DNA from: Chloroflexota bacterium
GTDB taxonomy: Bacteria; Chloroflexota; Anaerolineae; Anaerolineales; Villigracilaceae
NCBI GenBank assembly: GCA_024224815.1
Contig: JAAENC010000128.1
Coordinates: 124,001-188,000 of the forward strand
Direction of reading: 5' to 3'
Length of the DNA stretch: 64,000 nt
This document shows, piece by piece, positions 18,384 to 27,173 of this stretch. The position numbers and the translations under genes are program-made. Numbering within the stretch: position 1 is the stretch's first letter; each line of letters opens with the position of its first letter. The notes under the pieces are model-generated. The model did no database searches and had not been told where the DNA came from. It worked only from the letters and a program-made list of their open reading frames with translations.

Positions 18384-18485
18384 TGGCTTTGCTCTCGTAC
18401 GGAGATGGTGATTTTTTGAACTTGCGGTATACTGTGGGGCGCAACTTTCAACCTAAAATCTTTCAACTTTCAAACTAAAAAAACT

Positions 18486-20627
18486 ATGAAACAACTCCTT
18501 CAAAATATCAAAAACGGCCAAGCTGTAGTCGCTGAAGTTCCCGTTCCCAGCCCGCGCAAGGGCATGGCACTTATCAAAACATCTGCATCGCTTGTTTCGG
18601 CTGGCACAGAGCGGATGGTGGTCGAATTTGCCGAGAAAACGCTCGTTGGAAAAGCCCGTTCTCGCCCCGATTTGGTCAAACAAGTCATTGACAAAGCTCT
18701 CCGCGAAGGCTTGCTGAATACCGCTCAAGCCGCTTTTAACAAACTCGATGAGCCGATGGCTTTGGGCTATTCTTCGGCTGGCACGATCATTGAACTTGGC
18801 GAAAATATGGATGGTTTCCACGTTGGGCAGCGCGTTGCCTGCGCGGGCGGCGGATACGCTTCTCACGCCGAATATGCCGTTGTGCCGCGCAATTTGCTCG
18901 CGCCTATTCCCGATAATCTCGATTTTGAGAGCGCCGCTTTTGCCACGCTCGGCGCAATCGCCTTGCACGGATTTCGTCTTGCAGAGCCAAAATTGGGCGA
19001 GACCGTGGCTGTGATCGGGATCGGTTTATTGGGATTAATCACGATGCAATTGGCTGCTGCGGCAGGATGCCGTGTCATCGGCATTGACGTGGACCCCAAA
19101 CGTGTGGAATTGGCCGAAACTTTCGGGTTTGATACTTGCTCCCGCGCCCAAGCGGAAGATTCTGTTCAGGCATTTACTGTTAATCGCGGCGCAGATTCAG
19201 TGGTCATCTGTGCGGATACCCCATCCAATGATCCGGTAACGTTGGCAGGCTCAATCGCGCGCGATCGCGCAAAAGTTGTTGCCACAGGCGCAGTCGGATT
19301 AGAGATCCCACGTAAAATTTACTTCGAGAAAGAACTATCCTTCATTAATTCTCGCTCTTATGGCCCCGGACGCTATGACCCGCTTTATGAAGAAAGCGGC
19401 GTGGATTATCCGATTGGCTATATCCGCTGGACAGAAGGACGAAATCTCGAGGCCGTTGTAGATCTTTTGGCAAATGGAAAGTTGAAGGTTGAAAGTTTGA
19501 TCACGCACCGTTTGCCGATTGAAAAAGCCGAAGAAGCTTACGAAATTATCACGGGCAAAAAAGAAGAGCCTTTTATTGGCGTTTTGTTGACGTATAAGGA
19601 AACAGGTAATCAGGAAATAGGGACTAGGATCGAGTTCCCAAAAATCATTTCTCACTCACCACTCGTCAAATTGGGCGTAATTGGCGCTGGTTTATACGCA
19701 AACGCCACACTTTTGCCCGTTTTGAAAAAGACCGATATGGAACTCGTTGGCATCGCCTCTGCAGGTGGATTAAAAGCACAGCATTCTGCAAAGAAATTTG
19801 CTTTCAGTTACGCTACTTCAAGCGCAGATGAAATCATCAACGATGAAAATGTGAATACCGTTGCTGTCTTAACGCGCCACGATTTGCATTCAGAATTAGT
19901 AATTAAGGCATTAGAAGCTGGTAAGCACGTTTTCGTCGAAAAACCCCTCGCGGTAAATGCCGAGCAACTTGCAAAAGTAGAAGAAGCTCTCACTCGTCAC
20001 TCATCACTCATCACCGTTGGCTTTAATCGCAGATTTGCCCCGCTTGCTCGCGAACTGGAATCTTTTTACGCCGACCGTGTCGAGCCGCTGCATGTCCACT
20101 ATCGTATTAATGCGGGCTATATCCCGCTCAAACACTGGTTGCATGATCCCGAACAGGGCGGTGGACGGATTATTGGTGAAGGCTGTCACTTCATTGATTT
20201 CGTGACCTTTTTGGTCGGCGAAGCGCCCATCAGTGTCATCGCACACGCTTTGCCTGATAATGGGAAATACCGCGAAGATAATGTTTCGATGACTTTCACT
20301 TTCTCCGATGGTTCAATTGGCGTAGTCGATTATCTTGCCAATGGCGATAAATCTGTATCAAAAGAACGTGTCGAAGTCTTTGGCGGTGGTAAAGTTGCCA
20401 CACTAAATGATTATCGCTCGCTTGAGATGGTGCATAATGGAAAATGTAAAACCATCAAAAATAGATTGGGCCAAGATAAAGGCTGGAAAGACGAAATGCT
20501 TGCCTTGGAAAAAGCTGTTAAATCAGGTGAGCCACCTATCCCTTATGAGCAATTGATCGGTGTGACCAAAGCCAGTTTCGCGGCGGTTGAGTCGTTGCGT
20601 AAGGGTGGTGAGAAGGTGAAAGTTTAG
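18486..20627 (+). CDS. Bi-domain oxidoreductase (medium-chain dehydrogenase + Gfo/Idh/MocA)
   Basis: A 713-residue fusion. Residues about 1-370 are a zinc-alcohol-dehydrogenase-like domain with GHES-type region replaced by LGYSSAGTIIELG, a Rossmann motif VAVIGIGLLGLITMQLAAAAG, and sorbitol-dehydrogenase-like ending PIEKAEEAYEIITGKKEEPF. Residues about 395-700 are a Gfo/Idh/MocA oxidoreductase with LGVIGAGLYANATLLP and the EKPLAVNAEQL motif holding the Lys typical of that family. Such two-domain enzymes are known next to heparinase-like genes and glycosyltransferases and probably oxidise or epimerise a sugar or sugar nucleotide. That is also its setting here: heparinase and GT4 genes follow at 23.1-26.3 kb. 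The first Nudix gene starts five bases later. Confidence 0.9.
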   Translation: MKQLLQNIKNGQAVVAEVPVPSPRKGMALIKTSASLVSAGTERMVVEFAEKTLVGKARSRPDLVKQVIDKALREGLLNTAQAAFNKLDEPMALGYSSAGTIIELGENMDGFHVGQRVACAGGGYASHAEYAVVPRNLLAPIPDNLDFESAAFATLGAIALHGFRLAEPKLGETVAVIGIGLLGLITMQLAAAAGCRVIGIDVDPKRVELAETFGFDTCSRAQAEDSVQAFTVNRGADSVVICADTPSNDPVTLAGSIARDRAKVVATGAVGLEIPRKIYFEKELSFINSRSYGPGRYDPLYEESGVDYPIGYIRWTEGRNLEAVVDLLANGKLKVESLITHRLPIEKAEEAYEIITGKKEEPFIGVLLTYKETGNQEIGTRIEFPKIISHSPLVKLGVIGAGLYANATLLPVLKKTDMELVGIASAGGLKAQHSAKKFAFSYATSSADEIINDENVNTVAVLTRHDLHSELVIKALEAGKHVFVEKPLAVNAEQLAKVEEALTRHSSLITVGFNRRFAPLARELESFYADRVEPLHVHYRINAGYIPLKHWLHDPEQGGGRIIGEGCHFIDFVTFLVGEAPISVIAHALPDNGKYREDNVSMTFTFSDGSIGVVDYLANGDKSVSKERVEVFGGGKVATLNDYRSLEMVHNGKCKTIKNRLGQDKGWKDEMLALEKAVKSGEPPIPYEQLIGVTKASFAAVESLRKGGEKVKV

Positions 20628-20632
20628 ATCAC

Positions 20633-21112
20633 ATGAAATATGACAGGGAGTTTTATCAATCTTTACCTGCAAAGCGAATGGGGGCAGGTTGTCTATTTCT
20701 CAATGAAAACGGTCAAATTATGTTGGTCAAACCAACTTATAAAGCATCTTGGGAAATTCCCGGCGGTATCGTGGAAAATAATGAAGCCCCAAAGCAATGT
20801 TGCCAGCGCGAAGTCGAAGAAGAATTGGGAGTAGAGCGCGAAATAGGGCGTTTACTTGTCGTTGATTACAACAGCGAAGAAGGTGAAAAAACTGAGTCTT
20901 TAATGTTTATATTTCATGGTGGAACACTTTCTGCGTCTGAGATAAAAAGTGTCCAGCTTAATCACGAAGAGTTGAGTGAATTTTGCTTTTTTGCTCCTGA
21001 TGATTTGCCTCTTGAAATGACACCAATGTTGCGTAATCGAGTTCTAGCGGCTTCGAAACAAGTGAAGTTGGGTAGTGGGGTTTATCTTGAAAATCAGGAG
21101 AGTAGATGGTGA
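20633..21112 (+). CDS. Nudix hydrolase (first of three)
   Basis: A 159-residue Nudix protein that should hydrolyse a nucleoside diphosphate linked to some group X. The Nudix box is complete: GGIVENNEAPKQCCQREVEE followed by ELGV, with the REVEEE metal-binding helix. The N-terminal strand reads RMGAGCLFLNENGQIMLVKP. Substrate cannot be told from the motif. It lies five bases behind the bi-domain dehydrogenase and overlaps the next Nudix gene by seven bases, so these genes form one transcript. Confidence 0.9.
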   Translation: MKYDREFYQSLPAKRMGAGCLFLNENGQIMLVKPTYKASWEIPGGIVENNEAPKQCCQREVEEELGVEREIGRLLVVDYNSEEGEKTESLMFIFHGGTLSASEIKSVQLNHEELSEFCFFAPDDLPLEMTPMLRNRVLAASKQVKLGSGVYLENQESRW

Positions 21113-21645
21113 GTAATCTTAAGCCTTGGGAAGTTCTATCTACCAAATACATCCATGAATGGGTTCGTGTTGATACTTGCCGTGTGAACGGTAAGATTAT
21201 CGAACCTATAATGTTTGAGTTTGGTACATGGGTGACTATTGTTGCCCTTACAAAAAGGAAAGAAGTTATTCTAATCAAACAATATCGTCACGGTGCTAAA
21301 AAAGTACTGCTTGAATTTCCCGGTGGTGGCGCTCATCAAGATGAAACTCCCTTAGAAGCAGCCAGAAGAGAACTTTTGGAAGAAACTGGTTATACAAGCG
21401 ATACTTTTATTCAAACAGGTATTGTCTCCCCAAATCCAGCTAGTCATAATAATCAAGCAATCTCCTTCTTAGCACTAGATGTTGAAAAAGTGAACGATCA
21501 AAATCTGGATGATACTGAAGAGATAGAAGTTTATTTAAAACCCTTGGCTGAAACCATAGAATGGATTAAGAGCGGGGGACTATTACAGTCTTTACATGTT
21601 AGTTCTTTCTTTTTTTCTCTATCCCATCTTGGCTATATTAAATAA
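21106..21645 (+). CDS. Nudix hydrolase, ADP-ribose-pyrophosphatase-like (second of three)
   Basis: A 179-residue Nudix protein. The box is GGGAHQDETPLEAARRELLE followed by ETGY, and the preceding strand VILIKQYRHGAKKVLLEFPG is of the kind seen in ADP-ribose or sugar-nucleotide pyrophosphatases (NUDT5/NudF group). SPNPASHNNQAISFLAL after the box is also typical of that group. Its ATG overlaps the preceding gene and its stop abuts the ATG of the next. Confidence 0.9.
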   Translation: MVSNLKPWEVLSTKYIHEWVRVDTCRVNGKIIEPIMFEFGTWVTIVALTKRKEVILIKQYRHGAKKVLLEFPGGGAHQDETPLEAARRELLEETGYTSDTFIQTGIVSPNPASHNNQAISFLALDVEKVNDQNLDDTEEIEVYLKPLAETIEWIKSGGLLQSLHVSSFFFSLSHLGYIK

Positions 21646-22098
21646 ATGGACTACATCCAAACCCTTCGTCAACATCTCGGTCACGCATCCATTCTCATGG
21701 TTGGCGCGATGGTTCTTGTTCTTGACGAACAAGAGCGTTTATTGATGCTGAAACGCACAGACACTTATACATGGGGATTACCTGGTGGGGCAGTAGAGCT
21801 GGGTGAAAGCACTGAAAATGCTGCTCGTCGTGAAACTCGCGAAGAGATTGGTATGGAAATTGGAGAAATGTCTCTTTATGGTGTCTTCTCTGGTGAGGAA
21901 CTTTACTTTAAATACCCCAATGGCGATGAAGTGTATAACGTCTCTATTGTTTACGTAACGCGTGAACTGCACGGTAAAATGAAGATTGATCCTGAAGAGC
22001 ATAGTGGATATCAACATTTTCCTTTGGATGCTCTTCCTGAAAATATTAGTTCCTCCTTATTGCCTATAATTAGGCATTTGCTTGAAAACCAAGAATGA
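21646..22098 (+). CDS. Nudix hydrolase, MutT-like (third of three)
   Basis: A 150-residue Nudix protein with MVLVLDEQERLLMLKRTDTY, then GLPGGAVELGESTENAARRE and TREEIGME, a full Nudix box. The ATG follows directly on the stop of the second Nudix gene. The sequence is not closely similar to its two neighbours outside the box, so the three are not a recent duplication. Substrate unknown. Confidence 0.9.
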   Translation: MDYIQTLRQHLGHASILMVGAMVLVLDEQERLLMLKRTDTYTWGLPGGAVELGESTENAARRETREEIGMEIGEMSLYGVFSGEELYFKYPNGDEVYNVSIVYVTRELHGKMKIDPEEHSGYQHFPLDALPENISSSLLPIIRHLLENQE

Positions 22099-22128
22099 AA
22101 ACAACCAAAATGTTTTTGTTACGAAGAT

Positions 22129-22233
22129 CGCACGGGGATAAATCCACCGTGCTAAATTTACAAAGCCCGCTAAAGCGGACTAGGCGACTTTAGTCGTCTT
22201 CGCTTTTTTAGCACGGCGCGTAACGCCCGTGCG
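22129..22233. repeat. Dispersed palindromic repeat (105 bp)
   Basis: Outer arms CGCACGGG (22129-22136) and CCCGTGCG (22226-22233) enclose several shorter palindromes, among them CCGTGCTA/TAGCACGG, CCGCTAAAGCGG and CGACTTTAGTCG. It fills most of the gap between the third Nudix gene and the R2lox gene, and shares its inner part with the repeat at 18251. It may divide the cluster into two transcripts. Confidence 0.8.
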
Positions 22234-22253
22234 GATAAAAAAAGGAATACTCT

Positions 22254-23138
22254 ATGCCTCATAAAAATTTCGTCACCACCACACGCGGATTGAATCGCGA
22301 CCTCCCGCCCATGCGCCTTTACGAAAAAGCAAAAAAGCTGGGTATTTGGAATCCCTCAGAAATAGACCTTACGCAAGATAAATCCGATTGGTCTAATTTG
22401 AACGATCAAGAAAAAGACATGATCCTGCGTCTTACCGCTATGTTTGCAGCTGGAGAAGAAGCCGTCACGCTCGATCTTCTTCCGCTTATCATGGTTATTG
22501 CCAAAGAAGGCCGCCTTGAAGAAGAAATGTTTTTAACAACCTTCCTTTTTGAAGAAGCCAAACACACCGATTTCTTCCGTCGTATTCTCGATGAAGTGAC
22601 TGGCGGGCAAACCGACCTTGCCCATTATCACAGCGATAATTATCATACCCTTTTCTACGAAGCCCTCCCCGAAGCCCTCTCGGCGCTCGAAAAAGATGCC
22701 TCGCCCGCAGCTCAAATTCGCGCCTCCGTCACCTACAATATGGTCGTCGAAGGCGTTCTCGCAGAAACAGGCTATCATGCCTTTTTTACCATGCTCGAGC
22801 GCAACGATCTCATGCCCGGTCTCCGCAAAGGTATTGCGCTGCTCAAATTGGATGAATCCCGCCATATCGCCTATGGCATTTATCTTCTTTCGCGCCTTGT
22901 TGCCGAGCATCCCGATCTTTGGGACGCCCTCGAAACTCAAATGAACAGCCTCCTTCCCGCCGCAGTTGGTGTCATTGGCGATGCTTTTTCCCCTTATGAA
23001 ATTGTTCCTTTTGACCTAAAAGAAGAAGACTTCATTGAATACGCCATGGATCAATTCTCCAAGCGCTTTGCCCGTCTCGAAAAAGCGCGTGGTGCTTTGC
23101 TCGATGAAATTAATCGGGTTGCCAACGCAAACGACTAA
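22254..23138 (+). CDS. R2-like ligand-binding oxidase (R2lox)
   Basis: A 294-residue ferritin-like protein related to the ribonucleotide reductase R2 subunit. All six metal ligands expected of R2lox are in place: Glu68, Glu101, His104, Glu166, Glu201 and His204 (motifs GEEAVTL, FEEAKHTDF, NMVVEGVLAE, DESRHIAYG). The two residues known to form the ether crosslink in this family, Val and Tyr, are Val71 and Tyr161, at the same spacing as in studied members. Family knowledge: these proteins bind a Mn/Fe cofactor and a fatty-acid-like ligand; the physiological reaction is unknown. The radical-transfer function of true R2 is not expected, and no R1 gene is near. AAAGGA precedes the ATG. The heparinase-like gene starts three bases after its stop. 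Confidence 0.9.
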   Translation: MPHKNFVTTTRGLNRDLPPMRLYEKAKKLGIWNPSEIDLTQDKSDWSNLNDQEKDMILRLTAMFAAGEEAVTLDLLPLIMVIAKEGRLEEEMFLTTFLFEEAKHTDFFRRILDEVTGGQTDLAHYHSDNYHTLFYEALPEALSALEKDASPAAQIRASVTYNMVVEGVLAETGYHAFFTMLERNDLMPGLRKGIALLKLDESRHIAYGIYLLSRLVAEHPDLWDALETQMNSLLPAAVGVIGDAFSPYEIVPFDLKEEDFIEYAMDQFSKRFARLEKARGALLDEINRVANAND

Positions 23139-23141
23139 TCT

Positions 23142-25097
23142 ATGTTTTCTCCTTTTCAAAGGCTCTTCAAAATCATCACGCAACTTGGCTTTACCCAAGT
23201 TGCCCTCTTTGCTTTCTACAAACTGGCTTTGAAAACAGGCTATTTCAAAGGTGTTCCCAAACCCCAAACAACAACATCTTCTCTCCATTTTCTCTTTGAT
23301 TTCCCAACCCAGGAAGCCCTTTTATCAATTCTAAAGAAAGATGGATTGACACATCTTCTCTCCCAAGCGGATCAGATCGTTAACGGACAATTCCGCATCT
23401 TCGGCGGGAATCTAACCGAAATCAAACTTGATTTGGGCTTGCCTCCGCACCATTGGACAGCCTACGAAACCCATAAAGCTTCGCTTCCTTACGATCAATT
23501 TCTACACTCCGACATTAAATACATCTGGGAACCCGCCCGCTTCGGCTGGGCATTCACCCTTGGACGTGCCTATCTCGCCACAGGCAACGAAAAATATGCC
23601 AAATCCTTTTGGCAATATTTCGAAATCTTCGACAAAGCCAATCCTGCCAACATCGGCCCACATTGGATGAACGGCCAAGAAGTTGCTATTCGTCTAATGG
23701 CTTTTGTCTGGGCAGCGCAAATCTTTAACGAATCGAGCGAGTCAACAAATCAGCGAAAAGAGCGTATAGCACAATCCGTTGCAGAGCATGCAACACGTAT
23801 TCCGCCCACGCTACTCTACGCTCGTTCCCAAAATAACAATCATCTCACCAGCGAAGCGGCAGGATTATACACAGCAGGTCTTGCCTTACCCGATCATCCC
23901 GATGCGAAAAAGTGGAAGAAGCTCGGCATCAAATGGCTCAACTGGAGCTTTGAAAATCAAATCAACGAAAAAGGGGAATATATTCAGCACAGCGTTAATT
24001 ATCATCGTTTGGTATTGCAATTGGCTTTATGGGTGATAAAGGTGACAAGAGGAGCGAAGGTGGAAAAAGACAATCTGCGTCACTTTCGTGTCCTCCCGTG
24101 GATAACAAATAAAGCTTATCAAAATCTTTCAAACGCTACACGATGGCTCGCTGAGTTGACCGATTCTACCTCTGGGAATGCCGTTAATCTCGGCGCGAAT
24201 GATGGCGCATATCTTTTCCCCCTCGCCAATGGCGTTTTCCGGGATTTCCGCCCCGTTGTAGCAGCGGCATCACACGCTTTTCTTGGAGAAGAACTTTTCC
24301 CTGGTAACGAAATGTCCCTTTGGATTGCGCCTCGCAAACTCGCCAACTTGCAACTTGCAACTTGCAACCTTCCAACTTTAAAACCTTTATCCGAAACCTG
24401 GACACATCTCCGCACCACCGACGGCAACCAACGCCTTGCCCACGCCGACCAACTCCATCTCGATCTTTGGTGGCGCGGAGAAAACATCGCTCTCGACTCA
24501 GGCACATATCTCTATAACGCAGAATCCCCTTGGGATAATCCTTTCCCGGCAACAAAAGTTCATAATACAGTCACTGTCAACGCTCAAGACCAAATGACCC
24601 GCGCCAGCCGTTTCATGTATCTCGATTGGGCGCGTGGGCAGGTAATAGAAAAGTCAGATAATCAAATTGTCGCGGAGCATGATGGTTATCGAAAAATGGG
24701 CGTTACACATCGTCGCTCTGTCTCTTTTGCAGAAAATACTTGGCGTGTTGAAGATAATCTGATTTCTAAGCGACAGTCACCAAATATTTACCGCCTACAC
24801 TGGCTTTTGGTTGATGGCAAATGGAAAGTAGAGAATAGAGAAGAGAGTGTAGAGATTAGTCTGCAAATTCAAAGCAATCTCACACTTCAGATTTCACTCA
24901 TCACTCATTACGCATCACGCTTCTCTCTCGCCCGCGCAGGCGAATGTCTCCTCGGAGATGCTGATATTCCTCCCTCACGCGGCTGGTACTCACCAACCTA
25001 CGGGGTTAAAATCCCTGCACTCTCGTTGGCTCTCGAAGTTACTGCTTCTGATGCTGTACAATTCACATCCGAATTCAAACTAATTCCTAATCCCTAA
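23142..25097 (+). CDS. Heparinase II/III-family protein
   Basis: A 651-residue protein with the two parts of bacterial heparinase II/III-like polysaccharide lyases: an alpha-helical N-terminal toroid (GNEKYAKSFWQYFEIFDKAN, HWMNGQEVAIRLMAFVWAAQ, SQNNNHLTSEAAGLYTAGLA) and a C-terminal beta-sandwich (LHLDLWWRGENIALDSGTYL, NTVTVNAQDQMTRASRFMYL). There is no evident signal peptide, as is usual for members that lie in surface-polysaccharide gene clusters next to bi-domain dehydrogenases and GT4 enzymes; whether it cleaves uronic acid polymers inside or outside the cell is unknown. Its stop is followed after 18 bases by the glycosyltransferase start. Confidence 0.87.
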   Translation: MFSPFQRLFKIITQLGFTQVALFAFYKLALKTGYFKGVPKPQTTTSSLHFLFDFPTQEALLSILKKDGLTHLLSQADQIVNGQFRIFGGNLTEIKLDLGLPPHHWTAYETHKASLPYDQFLHSDIKYIWEPARFGWAFTLGRAYLATGNEKYAKSFWQYFEIFDKANPANIGPHWMNGQEVAIRLMAFVWAAQIFNESSESTNQRKERIAQSVAEHATRIPPTLLYARSQNNNHLTSEAAGLYTAGLALPDHPDAKKWKKLGIKWLNWSFENQINEKGEYIQHSVNYHRLVLQLALWVIKVTRGAKVEKDNLRHFRVLPWITNKAYQNLSNATRWLAELTDSTSGNAVNLGANDGAYLFPLANGVFRDFRPVVAAASHAFLGEELFPGNEMSLWIAPRKLANLQLATCNLPTLKPLSETWTHLRTTDGNQRLAHADQLHLDLWWRGENIALDSGTYLYNAESPWDNPFPATKVHNTVTVNAQDQMTRASRFMYLDWARGQVIEKSDNQIVAEHDGYRKMGVTHRRSVSFAENTWRVEDNLISKRQSPNIYRLHWLLVDGKWKVENREESVEISLQIQSNLTLQISLITHYASRFSLARAGECLLGDADIPPSRGWYSPTYGVKIPALSLALEVTASDAVQFTSEFKLIPNP

Positions 25098-25115
25098 TTA
25101 TCTAATTTCTATCTC

Positions 25116-26318
25116 ATGCACATATTAATCATCCATCAAGCCTTTGCCGCTATCAACGAACCTGGCGGCACCCGTCACCACGAACTCGCTCGTTATCTCG
25201 TTCAGCGTGGGCATCGCGTTACGATTATTGCCAGCCCCGTCAGCTATATTACGGGCGAAGCGCCCCTATCCTCTTCAGGACAAATCGAAGAAGGGATTAC
25301 GATTCGTCGTGCTTATGTTTATCAGGCACATCATAAATCTTTTGTGCATCGCGTTTTTGCCTTTATTTCTTTTATGGCATCCTCCTTTTTTATTGGATTA
25401 AAAGTCAAAGATGTGGATTTGATCTGGGGAACGTCACCGCCAATTTTTCAGGGGATCACGGCTTGGGCTTTATCCCGTTTAAAGCGGATTCCCTTCCTTT
25501 TTGAAGTACGTGACCTGTGGCCTGCTTTCGCTATATCGGTTGGGGTGCTGAAGAACGGCATCCTGATTGGGGCATCTGAGTGGCTGGAGCGTTTCCTTTA
25601 TCGCGCAGCAGATCGGGTGATGGTTAACAGCCCCGGGTACGTGCAGCACGTTAAGGACTTGGGCGCGAAGCGAGTCGAATTAGTCCCCAACGGCGCAGAT
25701 GCTGAGATGTTTGACCCTGCTCAGCGAGGGGCATCCTTCCGACAATCCCACTTATTAAATGATAAATTTGTCGTGCTATATGCGGGCGCGCACGGTTTCT
25801 CGAATGATCTTGGCCTTGTTTTAGATGCGGCAAAAAAGGTAGAGGGGCGGCCGATTCAGATCGTTTTGCTTGGGGATGGGAAAGAAAAAGCGGCTTTGCA
25901 GGAAAAGGCCAAAGAGATGGCTTTGCAAAATGTGTCTTTTATCGACTCTGTCCCGAAAAATGAGATGGCAAATGCGCTCGCGGCCTCGGATGCCTGTCTT
26001 GCGATTTTGAAGCCAATCGAGTGGTATAAGGCGACTTACCCGAATAAGGTTTTTGATTATATGGCGGCGGGGAGACCGGTTGTTTTGGCGATAGATGGGG
26101 TGATCCGTGAAGTGGTGGATGCCGCTGGCTGCGGTGTTTTTGCTGAGCCGGGGAATGCGGATGCTTTAGCAGAAGCGATTTTGAGTATTGCAAAAAATGA
26201 TGCGCGTAGCCACGAGATGGGTTTGGCGGGGCGAGCTTATATCGAATCGCATTTTGATCGCGCTACGCTGGCGGGAGAATTGACTGATATTTTGGAAGAG
26301 ATGGTCGGGGATTTATAA
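25116..26318 (+). CDS. GT4-family glycosyltransferase (WbuB-like)
   Basis: A 400-residue GT-B glycosyltransferase. The N-terminal domain starts MHILIIHQAFAAINEPGGTR and has HELARYLVQRGHRVTIIASP; the C-terminal domain has KFVVLYAGAHGFSNDLGLVL, PIQIVLLGDGKEKAALQEKA and the GT4 donor-site stretch YPNKVFDYMAAGRPVVLAID. The two-domain form with a membrane-associated helix in between (FIGLKVKDVDLIWGTSPP) is that of WbuB/WcaI-like enzymes that build surface glycans. Last gene of the plus-strand polysaccharide group; a convergent NeuD-like gene follows. Confidence 0.9.
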   Translation: MHILIIHQAFAAINEPGGTRHHELARYLVQRGHRVTIIASPVSYITGEAPLSSSGQIEEGITIRRAYVYQAHHKSFVHRVFAFISFMASSFFIGLKVKDVDLIWGTSPPIFQGITAWALSRLKRIPFLFEVRDLWPAFAISVGVLKNGILIGASEWLERFLYRAADRVMVNSPGYVQHVKDLGAKRVELVPNGADAEMFDPAQRGASFRQSHLLNDKFVVLYAGAHGFSNDLGLVLDAAKKVEGRPIQIVLLGDGKEKAALQEKAKEMALQNVSFIDSVPKNEMANALAASDACLAILKPIEWYKATYPNKVFDYMAAGRPVVLAIDGVIREVVDAAGCGVFAEPGNADALAEAILSIAKNDARSHEMGLAGRAYIESHFDRATLAGELTDILEEMVGDL

Positions 26319-26344
26319 CTTGAGTTTCAGATAGGATTTAAAAA

Positions 26345-26399
26345 TAGCCACGGATTTTTAACCTTTTTCAGTGAAGTCCGTGTAATCTGTGGCAAAAAA
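26345..26399. repeat. Short dispersed palindrome between convergent genes
   Basis: GCCAC (26347-26351) pairs with GTGGC (26389-26393), and CACGGA pairs with TCCGTG further in. The sequence, with TCCGTGTAATCTGTGGC, is a well-known dispersed bacterial intergenic type. It is followed by a run of A and may act as a weak terminator for both neighbours. Confidence 0.5.
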
Positions 26400-26426
26400 C
26401 AGATTTTGTCTTGTCTGGAAGGGAGT

Positions 26427-27089
26427 TTATAGATACTTCTCACCCTTTTTTCGTTTGCGAATTTCTTTAGCGGGGAGGCCATAAGCCACTGTATAAGGGG
26501 GGATGCTTTTATTAACCAACGAAGCTGCGCCAATGACGCTGTGTTCTCCGATTTTGATTCCATGTAAAAGTGTTGCGCCGATGCCGACTGCGCTGTGGTT
26601 GCCTATTTGGCAATCTCCGCCCACAGTAACACCCGGCGCAAGGCTGGAGAAGTTACCCAAACTTGAATCATGGTCAAGTATAGAATTTGTATTAAGTATG
26701 CAAAAATCACCCAAAACCGACCCAGCATTAACAGAAACGCCCGCCATGATAACCGTCCCTTCTCCGATCTTCACATCTCTGGCGATGATTGTCTTTGGGT
26801 GAACGGCAGAGGGGAAGGAAAGCTCAGGGTAATTCTCTTTAATTCTTGCCGCTGCTCTTGAGCGGATAAAATTATCGCCAATAGCAATAATGATGCCTTT
26901 GATAGCGTATTCTTTAATCAATTTTGGGAGATTTTCTTCTTTACCCAAAAGCGGATAACCCAAAATCGGTTCTATTATTTTGGGGTCTTGGTCTAAGATG
27001 CCCACTACATTATATTTGGCTTCCAGTTCTATAATATCAACGATGACTTTGGCATGACCACCGGCACCAAGGATGAGAATATTTTCCAT
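26427..27089 (-). CDS. NeuD/PglD-type sugar O-acyltransferase
   Basis: A 220-residue protein with an N-terminal Rossmann-like domain (ENILILGAGGHAKVIVDIIE) and a C-terminal left-handed beta-helix of hexapeptide repeats (GEGTVIMAGVSVNAGSVLGD, then ILDHDSSLGNFSSLAPGVTV). The HD in LDHDSS is the usual catalytic His region of NeuD/PglD acetyltransferases, which acetylate amino sugars or sialic acids. An open frame extends to 27443, but the real start is the ATG at 27089: GGAG lies seven bases before it, and the Rossmann strand begins directly behind. It faces the polysaccharide cluster and probably modifies its sugar. Confidence 0.88.
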   Translation of the reverse strand: MENILILGAGGHAKVIVDIIELEAKYNVVGILDQDPKIIEPILGYPLLGKEENLPKLIKEYAIKGIIIAIGDNFIRSRAAARIKENYPELSFPSAVHPKTIIARDVKIGEGTVIMAGVSVNAGSVLGDFCILNTNSILDHDSSLGNFSSLAPGVTVGGDCQIGNHSAVGIGATLLHGIKIGEHSVIGAASLVNKSIPPYTVAYGLPAKEIRKRKKGEKYL

Positions 27090-27173
27090 ATTTTTCTCCA
27101 TGCGCAAAAGTGTAGCATATTTTTGCGGTGACGGTATAATAGACCTATTAAAAACTAATTTAGGAGCTCTTTT

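Noticed and set aside
22254-23138. Ribonucleotide reductase R2 subunit
   Set aside because: The Val71/Tyr161 pair and the ligand spacing are those of R2lox, and no large-subunit gene is near.
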